From: Streptomyces poonensis
GTDB taxonomy: Bacteria; Actinomycetota; Actinomycetes; Streptomycetales; Streptomycetaceae
NCBI RefSeq assembly: GCF_014650915.1
Contig: NZ_BMVW01000002.1
Coordinates: forward strand, 248,001-312,000
DNA length: 64,000 nt
Direction of reading: 5' to 3'
Part shown: one piece after another, positions 35,504 through 44,217 of the stretch
How positions within the stretch are numbered: position 1 is the stretch's first letter
Layout of the letters: each line of letters opens with the position of its first letter
Program-made: the position numbers and the translations under genes
The notes under the pieces: model-generated
Seen by the model: the letters and a program-made list of their open reading frames with translations, nothing else
Database searches by the model: none
Told to the model about the DNA's origin: nothing

Positions 35504-38500
35504 ATGGGTGTGAAACGGTGGCTCGAAGCATGGCCGGTGTACCGGCAGCTCACCGGCACGGATCCCCTCGGGCGCGGCAAGGCGGCCCAGTCCGCGCGCT
35601 CCGCGGGGCTCGCGCCCCGGACGGAGGGGGCCGACCGGGTGGCGGACTCCGTCTGCCCGTACTGTGCGGTGGGCTGCGCGCAGCGCGTGTACGTGAAGGA
35701 CGAGCGGGTCGTCCAGATCGAGGGCAACCCGGACAGTCCGATCTCGCGCGGCCGGCTGTGCCCGAAGGGCTCGGCCAGCAAGCAGCTCGTCACCGGCCCG
35801 CACCGCGAGCGGAAGGTGCGCTACCGGCCGCCGTACGGCACGGAGTGGCAGGACCTGGACCTCGACACCGCCATGGACATGGTGGCCGACCGGGTGCTGG
35901 CCGCGCGCCGTAAGGGGTGGCAGGACACCGACGAGGCGGGGCGGAAGCTCCGGCGCACCATGGGAATCGCCAGCCTCGGCGGGGCCACGCTGGACAACGA
36001 GGAGAACTACCTCATCAAGAAGTTGTTCACGGCTCTCGGGGCGTTGCAGGTCGAGAACCAGGCGCGTATTTGACACTCCGCCACGGTTCCCGGTCTGGGA
36101 GCCTCGTTCGGGCGCGGCGGCGCCACCGACTACCAGCAGGACCTGGTCAACACCGACTGCATCGTCATCATGGGCTCCAACATGGCCGAGGCCCATCCGG
36201 TGGGGTTCCAGTGGGTGATGGAGGCGAAGGCGCGCGGCGCCCGGGTCATCCACATCGACCCGCGGTTCACGCGGACCAGTGCCCACGCCGACCAGCACGT
36301 CACGCTGCGGGCCGGCACCGACATCGCCTTCCTCGGCGGGGTGATCAACCACATCCTCTCCCAGGGCCTGGACTTCCGGGAGTACGTGCGGGCGTACACC
36401 AACGCGTCCTTCCTGCTGAGCGAGGACTACCGGGACACCGAGGACCTGGACGGGCTGTTCAGCGGGTACGACCCGCACACCGGCGCGTACGACACCGCCA
36501 GCTGGACCTACGAGAGCGTGCAGGCGGCGGAGCACCCGAGCCACCAGGACATGGAGCAGTCCGCGCCGTACCGGCACGGCGCCGCCGGGCCGACCGTCGA
36601 AGGCACCGACCGCGACATCGCGGCCGATCCGAGCCTTGCGCATCCCCGCTGTGTCTTCCAGGTCCTCAAGCGGCACTACGCGCGCTACACCCCGGAGATG
36701 GTGGAGCGGATCTGCGGGGTCCCCCGGGAACTGTTCCTCGACGTGTGCCGCGCCTGGACGGCGAACTCCGGCCGGAAGCACACCACCGCGCTCGTGTACA
36801 GCGTCGGCTGGACGCAGCACTCCGTCGGCGCCCAGTACATCCGGGCCGGGGCGATCGTCCAGCTGCTGCTGGGCAACATCGGCCGTCCGGGCGGCGGGAT
36901 CTACGCGCTGCGCGGGCACGCCAGCATCCAGGGCTCCACCGACATCCCGACCCTGTTCAACCTGCTGCCCGGCTACCTCCCGATGCCGGACACCGGCCAT
37001 GAGGACCTGGCCGCCTACGTGGACGCCATCGGCCCGCACCACGCGAAGGGGTACTGGGGTCACGCCGACGCGTACACGGTCTCGCTGCTCAAGGAGTACT
37101 GGGGCGAGGCGGCGACCGCGGAGAACGACTACTGCTTCGACTACCTGCCGCGCATCAACGGCGACCACGGCACCTACCGCACCGTGATGGACATGGTGGA
37201 GGGCAAGGTCTCCGGCTACTTCCTGCTCGGCCAGAACCCGGCCGTCGGCTCGGCCCACGGCCGGCTGCAGCGCCTGGGCATGGCCAATCTGGACTGGCTG
37301 GTCGTCCGTGACATCACGATGATCGAGAGCGCCACGTTCTGGAAGGACGCGCCCGAGATCGAGACCGGGGAGATCGCCGCCGACCGCTGCCGTACGGAGG
37401 TGTTCTTCTTCCCCGCCGCCGCGCACGTGGAGAAGTCCGGCACCTTCACCCAGACCCAGCGGATGCTGCAGTGGCGGGACCAGGCCGTCGAACCGGCCGG
37501 TGACCAGCGTTCGGAGCTGTGGTTCTTCCACCAGCTCGGCCGGCGGCTGAAGGAGAAGCTGGCCGGTTCGGCGGACGAGCGCGACCGTCCCCTCCTCGAC
37601 CTCGCCTGGGACTACCGGATGGAGGGCGACGAACCGGACCCCGCCGACGTGCTGCGGCACATCAACGGCATCGACCTGGCCACCGGACGGACCGTCGGCG
37701 GCTACACCGACCTCAAGGCGGACGGCAGCACCTCCTGCGGCTGCTGGATCTACAGCGGGGTGTACGCGGACGAGGTCAACCAGGCCCGGCGGCGCAGACC
37801 CCGCTTCGAGCAGGGCCCGTACGACGCGGAGTGGGGCTGGACCTGGCCGATGAACCGGCGGGTGCTCTACAACCGTGCCTCGGCGGACCCCGAAGGACGG
37901 CCCTGGAGCGAACGCAAGGCCCTGATCTGGTGGGACGAGGAGAAGGCCGAGTGGACCGGGAACGACGTCCCGGACTTCGAGCGGACCAAGCCGCCCCACT
38001 ACCGGCCGCCCGACGGGGCGTCGGGGCCCGAGGCGCTGCGCGGCGACGACGCGTTCATCATGATGACGGACGGCAAGGCGTGGCTGTTCGCCCCGTCCGG
38101 GGTGGTGGACGGCCCGCTGCCCACCCACTACGAGCCGCACGAGTCACCCGTGCGGAACCTCCTGTACGGCCAGCAGGGAAACCCGGTGCGGAAGGTGTAC
38201 GGGCGTCCCGACAATCCGTCCAACCCCGCCCCGCCCGAGGCGCACGGCGAGGTGTTCCCGTACGTGTTCACCGCGGCGCGGCTCACCGAGCACCACACCG
38301 CGGGCGGCATGAGCCGGCAGCTGCCGTATCTGGCGGAGCTCCAGCCGGAGCTGTTCGTGGAGGTGTCACCGGAACTGGCGGCCGAACGCGGCCTGGTGCA
38401 CCTGGACTGGGCGCACGTGATCACCTCCCGGACCGCGGTGGAGGCCCGGGTGTGCGTCACCGACCGGATGGCACCGCTGCGGATCGACGGGCGGACCGTC

Positions 38501-38794
38501 CACCAGGTCTGGATGCCGTACCACTGGGGGAACACCGGGCTGGTCACCGGCGACGTGGTCAACGACCTGATCGGGGTGGTGGCCGACCCCAACGTGCTCA
38601 TCCAGGAGAGCAAGGTGCTGACCTGCGACGTCCGTCCCGGGCGCCGGCCGCGGGGCCCGGCGCTGCTGGAGTACGTCCGTGACTACCGCCGCCGGGCCGG
38701 CATCACCCCCGAGACCGGCACCCGCATCATGACGGCCGGCGAGGGCGACGGTCCGCCGCACACCGAACCCGGTCCACCACAGGAGTCACCATGA
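35504..38794 (+). CDS. selenocysteine-containing formate dehydrogenase, catalytic subunit (FdnG-like)
   Basis: Oxidises formate to CO2 at a molybdenum/tungsten bis-MGD centre. 1096 residues if the UGA at 36071-36073 is read as selenocysteine 190. The flanking sequence ENQARI-Sec-HSATVPGLGASFGRGG matches FdnG. A [4Fe-4S] site is in VCPYCAVGCAQ (about 52-60). Later landmarks: MGSNMAEAHPVGF, IDPRFTRTSAHAD, GWTQHSVGAQ, LRGHASIQGSTD. AAGGAG lies 7 bases before the ATG at 35504. Unlike FdnG there is no N-terminal RRxFF Tat motif, so the enzyme may face the cytoplasm. A SECIS-like hairpin follows the UGA, and automatic annotation would split this gene in two. Confidence 0.95.
36085..36103 (+). promoter_or_regulatory. 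bacterial SECIS-like hairpin
   Basis: GGTTCCC (36085-36091), loop GGTCT (36092-36096), GGGAGCC (36097-36103) fold into a hairpin beginning 11 bases after the UGA. The GGUCU apical loop and the unpaired U in the 5' arm match, from memory, the E. coli fdhF element bound by SelB. Confidence 0.8.
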
Positions 38795-39819
38795 CGCGCG
38801 AGCACGGCAACAGCTTCTACGGGCCGCTCGACGACCCCGCCGCCGACGCCGGCCACCTCGACCACCCGCCGCGGGTGGGCTTCTTCACCGACACCTCGGT
38901 CTGCATCGGCTGCAAGGCGTGCGAGGTGGCCTGCAAGGAGTGGAACGACGTGCCAGAGGACGGCCTCGGCCTGCTGGGCATGTCGTTCGACAACACCGGC
39001 ATGCTCGGCGCGTCCTCCTGGCGGCATGTCGCCTTCATCGAGCAGCAGCGCCCGCTGGGCGGGCAGGACGCGGGCCTGTCCGCGCTGCCCACCGGCCCGT
39101 CCGTGACCGACGCCCAGGAGGAGGTGGTGGCGGACGCGCTGCGCGGCACGGAACGGGGCGGCGGCGAACTGGGCACCGCCCCGGTCGATCTGGGCTTCCC
39201 CTCCTTCGACCTGCCCGGCGCCGCCACGGGCGCGGAGACCCGTACGGACTTCCGCTGGCTGATGTCCTCCGACGTGTGCAAGCACTGCACCCACGCGGGC
39301 TGCCTCGACGTCTGCCCCACCGGGGCGCTGTTCCGCACCGAGTTCTCCACCGTGGTGGTGCAGCAGGACATCTGCAACGGCTGCGGCTACTGCGTGTCCG
39401 GCTGTCCGTACGGGGTGATCGACCGGCGGCCCGACGACGGCCGGGCCTGGAAGTGCACCCTGTGCTACGACCGGCTGCGCGGCGGTCTGGAACCGGCCTG
39501 CGCGAAGGCGTGCCCGACGGACTCCATCCAGTTCGGCGTGCTGGACGAACTGCGGGAGCGGGCCGACCGGCGGCTGGAGCAACTGCATGGGGCGGGGGTG
39601 GCGGAGGCCCGGCTGTACGGGCGCGACCCGGACGACGGGGTGGGCGGTGACGGCGCGTTCTTCCTCCTCCTGGACGAGCCGGAGGTGTACGGCCTGCCTC
39701 CGGATCCGGTCGTCCCCACCCGCGACCTGCCGGACATGTGGAGGTACGCGGGCGTGGCCGCCTCGGCACTGCTGGCCGCCGCGGCCGCCGTCTTCGTGGG
39801 CGGCGGAGGCCGGCGATGA
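38791..39819 (+). CDS. formate dehydrogenase iron-sulfur subunit (FdnH-like)
   Basis: Electron-transfer subunit of 342 residues with four [4Fe-4S] clusters: SVCIGCKACEVACKEW, VCKHCTHAGCLDVCPTGA, DICNGCGYCVSGCPYG, and CTLCYDRL with ACAKACPT. A C-terminal hydrophobic helix (about 318-338) anchors it to the membrane. Its ATG overlaps the stop of the catalytic subunit gene and CAGGAG precedes it. It passes electrons from the catalytic subunit to the NrfD-type membrane protein. Confidence 0.93.
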   Translation: MTREHGNSFYGPLDDPAADAGHLDHPPRVGFFTDTSVCIGCKACEVACKEWNDVPEDGLGLLGMSFDNTGMLGASSWRHVAFIEQQRPLGGQDAGLSALPTGPSVTDAQEEVVADALRGTERGGGELGTAPVDLGFPSFDLPGAATGAETRTDFRWLMSSDVCKHCTHAGCLDVCPTGALFRTEFSTVVVQQDICNGCGYCVSGCPYGVIDRRPDDGRAWKCTLCYDRLRGGLEPACAKACPTDSIQFGVLDELRERADRRLEQLHGAGVAEARLYGRDPDDGVGGDGAFFLLLDEPEVYGLPPDPVVPTRDLPDMWRYAGVAASALLAAAAAVFVGGGGRR

Positions 39820-40949
39820 GCCAGGACGACGGCATCCTGCGGGAGCCGCGCAGCGACGCGGGTGCGGCCGACATGCGGGCGCGGTCGTTCTCCTCGGGCC
39901 GGGACGGCGGGGACGGTCAGGACGGCGGAGGCGGCCGGAACGGCGGGGACCGCGGCAGTGGCCGTGGCAGCGGTGACGGCGGGGACGGGAGCCGGGAGCG
40001 GCCCGTCGTGCCGAAGGCGGAGTTCCGCTCGTACTACGGCCGGCCCGTGCTGAAGCCGCCGGTGTGGGACTGGAAGATCGCCGGTTATCTGTTCACCGGC
40101 GGGCTGTCGGCGGGCTCGGCGCTGCTCGCCGCCGGTGCCGACCTCACCGGGCGCCCGGTGCTGCGCCGGGCGTGCCGGCTGGGCAGTTCGGCCGGCCTGC
40201 TGGCCAGCATGTATCTGCTGATCGCGGACCTGGGGCGGCCCGCGCGGTTCCACCACATGCTGCGCGTCGCCAAGCCGAGCTCCCCGATGTCGGTCGGCAC
40301 CTGGATCCTCGTGGCGTACGGGCCCGGCACCATGCTGGCGGCCACGGCCGAGGTGCTGCCCGCCTCCGTACGCGACACCCTGCCCGGCCGGCTGCTGCGG
40401 ATCGCCGCCCGCCCGGCCGGACTGTCGTCGGCGGTCATCGCCCCGGCGGTCGCCTCGTACACGGCGGTGCTGCTCTCCCAGACCGCCGTACCGGCCTGGC
40501 ACGAGGCCCACCGGCACCTGCCGTGCGTGTTCACCGGTTCGGCGGCGGCCAGCGGCGGCGGGCTCGGCATGGCCCTGGCGCCGGTGGCCGAGGCGGGCCC
40601 GGCCCGTCGGCTCGCCGCGGCCGGCGCGGCGGCCGAACTCCTCGCGTCCCGGCTGATCGACCGCCGGCCCGGCTTCGTGACCAGGGCGTACACCACCGGG
40701 CGGGCGCACCGGCTGCGCAAGGCGTCGGAGTACCTCACGCTGGGCGGCGCGGCCGTCGCGGTGACGCTCGCCCGGCGCAGCCGGACGGCCGCGGCCGCGG
40801 GCGGGCTGGCCCTGCTCGCGGGCAGCGTTCTGCAGCGCTTCGGCACGTTCGAGGCGGGCCTCGCGTCGGCGAAGGATCCCGCGTACGTCGTGGTGCCGCA
40901 GCGGGAACGTCTGAGGGAGGCCGCGGAGGCGGAAGGCCGCGAAGTGTGA
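39816..40949 (+). CDS. NrfD-family membrane subunit of formate dehydrogenase
   Basis: 377-residue integral membrane subunit, likely quinone-reactive. A Gly/Asp/Arg-rich N-terminus (about 1-60) precedes KPPVWDWKIAGYLFTGGLSAGSALL, the NrfD/PsrC start, then around eight hydrophobic helices with DLGRPARFHHMLRV. It takes the place of the cytochrome b subunit (FdnI) used in E. coli. The start overlaps the iron-sulfur subunit stop (ATGA), so the three subunits are translationally coupled. The quinone role is from the family. Confidence 0.88.
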   Translation: MSQDDGILREPRSDAGAADMRARSFSSGRDGGDGQDGGGGRNGGDRGSGRGSGDGGDGSRERPVVPKAEFRSYYGRPVLKPPVWDWKIAGYLFTGGLSAGSALLAAGADLTGRPVLRRACRLGSSAGLLASMYLLIADLGRPARFHHMLRVAKPSSPMSVGTWILVAYGPGTMLAATAEVLPASVRDTLPGRLLRIAARPAGLSSAVIAPAVASYTAVLLSQTAVPAWHEAHRHLPCVFTGSAAASGGGLGMALAPVAEAGPARRLAAAGAAAELLASRLIDRRPGFVTRAYTTGRAHRLRKASEYLTLGGAAVAVTLARRSRTAAAAGGLALLAGSVLQRFGTFEAGLASAKDPAYVVVPQRERLREAAEAEGREV

Positions 40950-40986
40950 CGCCGGGGCGCGACGCCCGCCCCGGTACCCCGTTCGG

Positions 40987-42033
40987 TCAGCGGACGACCA
41001 GCCGGTGCTCGCGCGCGGGTACGAGCTCCCCGATCACCGGCGCGCCGGGCACCTCACCGGCCACCAGCAGTCCCCCCGACGTCTGCGCGTCCGCCAGCAG
41101 CAGCCGGGTCAGCTCGTCCGTACGGCCGAAGTCGGTGTGCGGGGCGACCCACGCCAGGTTGCGGTGCGTGCCGCCGCTGACGTAACCGTCCCGGGCGGCC
41201 TCCCGGGCGCCGTCGAGGAACGGGACCGCCGAGGCGTCGACCACGGCGGTCACGCCCGAGGCGCGCGCCAGCTTGTACAGGTGCCCCAGCAGTCCGAACC
41301 CGGTCACGTCGGTCGCGCACACCGCCCGCCCGGCCAGGGCCGCCCGCGCCGCGTCCCGGTTGAGCGCCACCATGGTCCGTACCGCCTGGTCGAACACCTC
41401 ACCCGTGACCTTGTGCCGGTTGTTGAGGACGCCGAGGCCCAGCGGTTTGGTCAGCGACAGGGGCACGCCCGGCCGGCCGGCGTCGTTGCGCAGCAGGCGC
41501 TCCGGGTCGGCGGTTCCGGTGACCGCCATGCCGTACTTGGGTTCCGGGTCGTCGACACTGTGGCCGCCCGCGACGTGGCAGCCCGCCTCGACGGCGATGT
41601 CGAGTCCCCCGCGCAGCACCTCCCGGGCCAGTTCGAGGGGCAGGGCCGCGCGGGGCCACGCCAGCAGGTTCGTGGCGACCAGCGGGGAGCCGCCCATCGC
41701 GTAGACGTCGGACAGCGCGTTGGCGGCGGCGATCCGGCCCCAGTCGTACGGGTCGTCGACCACCGGGCCGAAGAAGTCGGCGGTGACGACGACGGCCTGT
41801 GCCCCGGCGCCGGGCCCGCCCGGCAGCCGCACCACGGCGGCGTCGTCCCCGCTGTCCAGGCCGACGAGGAGGGCGGCGCCGGTTCCGTCCGCCCGGTCCG
41901 CGGGGCGGGTGCGGCCGGTCAGTCCTGCGACGATCTCCTCCAGCTCGCCCGGCGGGATCTTGCAGGCGCAGCCGCCGCCGCGGGCGTACTGGGTCAGGCG
42001 GACGCCGCGCTGCCGGGTTGCCGTCGTCGTCAT
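40987..42033 (-). CDS. selD: selenide, water dikinase
   Basis: Makes selenophosphate from selenide and ATP, the selenium donor for SelA. 348 residues with RLTQYARGGGCACKIPP, where Cys22 and Lys25 correspond to the catalytic Cys and Lys of E. coli SelD (this form uses Cys, not Sec). DSGDDAAVV, the AAANALSDVYAMGG ATP site and GGHSVDDPEPKYG are also present. GAAGGAAGG precedes the ATG. It converges on the formate dehydrogenase operon and is divergent from tRNA-Sec. Confidence 0.95.
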   Translation of the reverse strand: MTTTATRQRGVRLTQYARGGGCACKIPPGELEEIVAGLTGRTRPADRADGTGAALLVGLDSGDDAAVVRLPGGPGAGAQAVVVTADFFGPVVDDPYDWGRIAAANALSDVYAMGGSPLVATNLLAWPRAALPLELAREVLRGGLDIAVEAGCHVAGGHSVDDPEPKYGMAVTGTADPERLLRNDAGRPGVPLSLTKPLGLGVLNNRHKVTGEVFDQAVRTMVALNRDAARAALAGRAVCATDVTGFGLLGHLYKLARASGVTAVVDASAVPFLDGAREAARDGYVSGGTHRNLAWVAPHTDFGRTDELTRLLLADAQTSGGLLVAGEVPGAPVIGELVPAREHRLVVR

Positions 42034-42150
42034 GGGTGCCTTCCTTCATCGCGGGCGTGGTGCGGCGCGGTGCGTTGACGCCCGTACCGGGCGAGGGGTT
42101 CCATGCTGTGTGCCCGGACGGCGCGGACCGCGCGGCCGCACGTCCGGCTG

Positions 42151-42243
42151 GGAGACGTAAAGGTGCCTGGTGGCCTTCCCGGTCTTCAAAACCGAGGTGC
42201 CCGAGCAACTCGGGCAGGCGGGTTCGATTCCCGTCCGTCTCCG
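42151..42243 (+). tRNA. selC: tRNA-Sec (anticodon TCA)
   Basis: 93-base tRNA with features of selenocysteine tRNA. The acceptor stem is long, beginning GGAGACG and ending CGTCTCC, followed by discriminator G. The anticodon loop CTTCAAA has TCA at 42186-42188. A long variable arm (GGTGCCCGAG...CTCGGGCAGG) and the T loop TTCGATT complete it. CCA is not encoded. It overlaps the 3' end of selB on the opposite strand by 58 bases. Confidence 0.95.
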
Positions 42244-44210
42244 CCGTCCCGCCCGTCCCGGGGACCGCCCGCCATGCGACGGCGCCCCGTTCCGTCCAGA
42301 CGGACCGTGCGGCCCTGCCGGTCGAGGTGTTCCAGCAGGGGGATGACGACACGGCGGGTGGTGTCCAGGGCCCGGCGTGCCTCGCTCGCGGTGAACGGCT
42401 GCTCCAGGCGTGCGAGAACCTCCGCGGCCTGCGCGTCCGCGCCGGGAAGCAGCACGATGCCGTCGGCGATCCGCAGCAGGGCCCCCGTCGCGGCGGCCGC
42501 GGCGAGCGTACGGGCCGTCAGGCCGAGTCGCTCCAGCCGTTCGGTCTCGGGGGCACGGAACGGCGCCCGGGCCAGCTCCGCCCGCACCGCTGCGACGGCT
42601 GCCTCGACGGGCGGCAGGAGGACGGGGCGGGACCGGCTGCCGTAGATCCGTCCCGCACGCCCGCGCAGCCGGGGGTCCGCCGCCAGCAGCGCCTCGACGA
42701 GACAGCGCTCGGGCAGGCCGAGCGCCTGCCGGGCGGCTTCCAGCGGGAGGCCCGGCTCCAGGGGACGGCGGGCGGCGTGCTCCTCCACGGCGCGGCGCAG
42801 CCCGTCGCGCAGGGCGGCCCAGTGGGCCGGGTCGGCCAGCCACTCCCCGGCGACCGGGGTGGCCCCGTCCGGTGGGCGCACCCCCATGGCGAGCAGTTCG
42901 CCGCTGCGCACCAGGCGTCGCCGGCGTACCTCCGCGGCCGCGTCGGGCGGTCCGCTCAGCGCGTCGAGTGCACGTGCGCGGGCCGCGGCCGAGCCGCGCC
43001 GGCTGAGCGACGGCGGTCGTACGTCCAGGACGGTGGCCCCGGCGGGGATGTGATGGCGTCCCGGGTCGCGCAGCAGCGCCCGGTCGGCGATCCGCAGCGG
43101 CAGCGGGCGGGCGAGCCGCAGCCGGGCGGTGTCCCCGCCCAGCGGACGGACCGTCACCGGGACGGCGGCGGAGCCGATGTGCAGGGTCAGGTGCCGTGGC
43201 AGGTCGCGGGCCGTGACGCCGTCGCTCAGGCCGTCGCTCACGCCGCCGCCGTGACGGTCGCGGTGCCCGTCGCCGTAGCGGTCACGGTGCCCGTCGCCAT
43301 GCGGGACATGGCCGCCGTCTCCGTGCGGGACGTGGCCGCCGTCTCCGTGCGGGCCGCCACGCCCGTCGCCGTGCGGGTCACGGCAGCCCCCGCCGCCCAG
43401 CCGGACGTCCACCGTGTCGGTGGTCAGCCACCGGCCCGGGGTGAGCAGCGCGTCTCCGCGGCGCAGCGTCGCGGCGCCAGGTCCGTGCAGGTTGACCGCC
43501 ACCCGGGCGACCGCGCCCACCTCCGGCCGGGGCTCCTTGAGCGTCTGGAGGCCCCGTACGCGCAACGGCCGTCCGCCGTCGGCCGACTGGAGACGGTCGC
43601 CGACGCGGAGCGTGCCCGCGCCCAGGGTGCCGGTGACGACCGTGCCCCGGCCGCGCACCGTGAAGACGCGGTCGGCCCACAGCCGTACGTCCGCGGCGGT
43701 GTCAGGGGCGGGCAGCGCGCGGGCCAGCCGGGTCAGGGCCGTGCGCAGGTCGTCCATCCCGGCACCGGTCACCGCGCTCACCGCCACGCACTCGACGGCT
43801 CCCAGCGAGGAGTCCGCGAGCCGGGCCAGCGCCTCCTCCCGTACCGCCGCCGGGTCCGCCAGATCGCTGCGGGAGACGGCGAGCACCCCGTGGCGGACGC
43901 CGAGCGCGTCGAGGACCGCGAGGTGCTCCTCCGACTGCGGTTGCCAGCCCTGGTCCGCGGCGACCACGAACAGCACGGCCGGGACCGGTCCGACACCGGC
44001 GAGCATGTTCCCGACCAGCCGCTCGTGGCCCGGTACGTCGACGAAGGCCAGGTCGCCGGCGCCGGGCAGCCGGGTCCACACGAAGCCCAGGTCCAGGGTC
44101 ATGCCGCGGCGCCGTTCCTCGGCCCACCGGTCGGGTTCCATCCCGGTCAGGGCGCGCAGCAGGGCCGACTTGCCGTGGTCGACGTGTCCCGCGGTGGCGA
44201 TGACGTGCAC
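42186..44210 (-). CDS. selB: selenocysteine-specific elongation factor
   Basis: GTPase that brings Sec-tRNA to UGA codons with a SECIS element. 674 residues: G1 motif AGHVDHGKSALL (7-18), DVPGHE, SRSDL, the EF-Tu-like domains, and C-terminal winged helices ending around VIPLLEHLDRQGRTVR. Between domains lies an unusual His/Asp/Gly-rich repeat (PHGDGGHVPHGDGGHVPHGD type, DNA about 43230-43390). The last 18 codons run antisense to tRNA-Sec, and the TGA stop is the complement of its anticodon. GTG start 7 bases after selA. Confidence 0.94.
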   Translation of the reverse strand: MHVIATAGHVDHGKSALLRALTGMEPDRWAEERRRGMTLDLGFVWTRLPGAGDLAFVDVPGHERLVGNMLAGVGPVPAVLFVVAADQGWQPQSEEHLAVLDALGVRHGVLAVSRSDLADPAAVREEALARLADSSLGAVECVAVSAVTGAGMDDLRTALTRLARALPAPDTAADVRLWADRVFTVRGRGTVVTGTLGAGTLRVGDRLQSADGGRPLRVRGLQTLKEPRPEVGAVARVAVNLHGPGAATLRRGDALLTPGRWLTTDTVDVRLGGGGCRDPHGDGRGGPHGDGGHVPHGDGGHVPHGDGHRDRYGDGHRDRHGGGVSDGLSDGVTARDLPRHLTLHIGSAAVPVTVRPLGGDTARLRLARPLPLRIADRALLRDPGRHHIPAGATVLDVRPPSLSRRGSAAARARALDALSGPPDAAAEVRRRRLVRSGELLAMGVRPPDGATPVAGEWLADPAHWAALRDGLRRAVEEHAARRPLEPGLPLEAARQALGLPERCLVEALLAADPRLRGRAGRIYGSRSRPVLLPPVEAAVAAVRAELARAPFRAPETERLERLGLTARTLAAAAATGALLRIADGIVLLPGADAQAAEVLARLEQPFTASEARRALDTTRRVVIPLLEHLDRQGRTVRLDGTGRRRMAGGPRDGRDGGDGRESNPPARVARAPRF

Positions 44211-44217
44211 GCTCGGG

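Noticed and set aside
36071..36169. Stop codon and separate second ORF in formate dehydrogenase read as a pseudogene
   Set aside because: The stop is TGA at the known Sec site, the frame resumes without a shift, a SECIS-like hairpin follows and the Sec machinery is adjacent.
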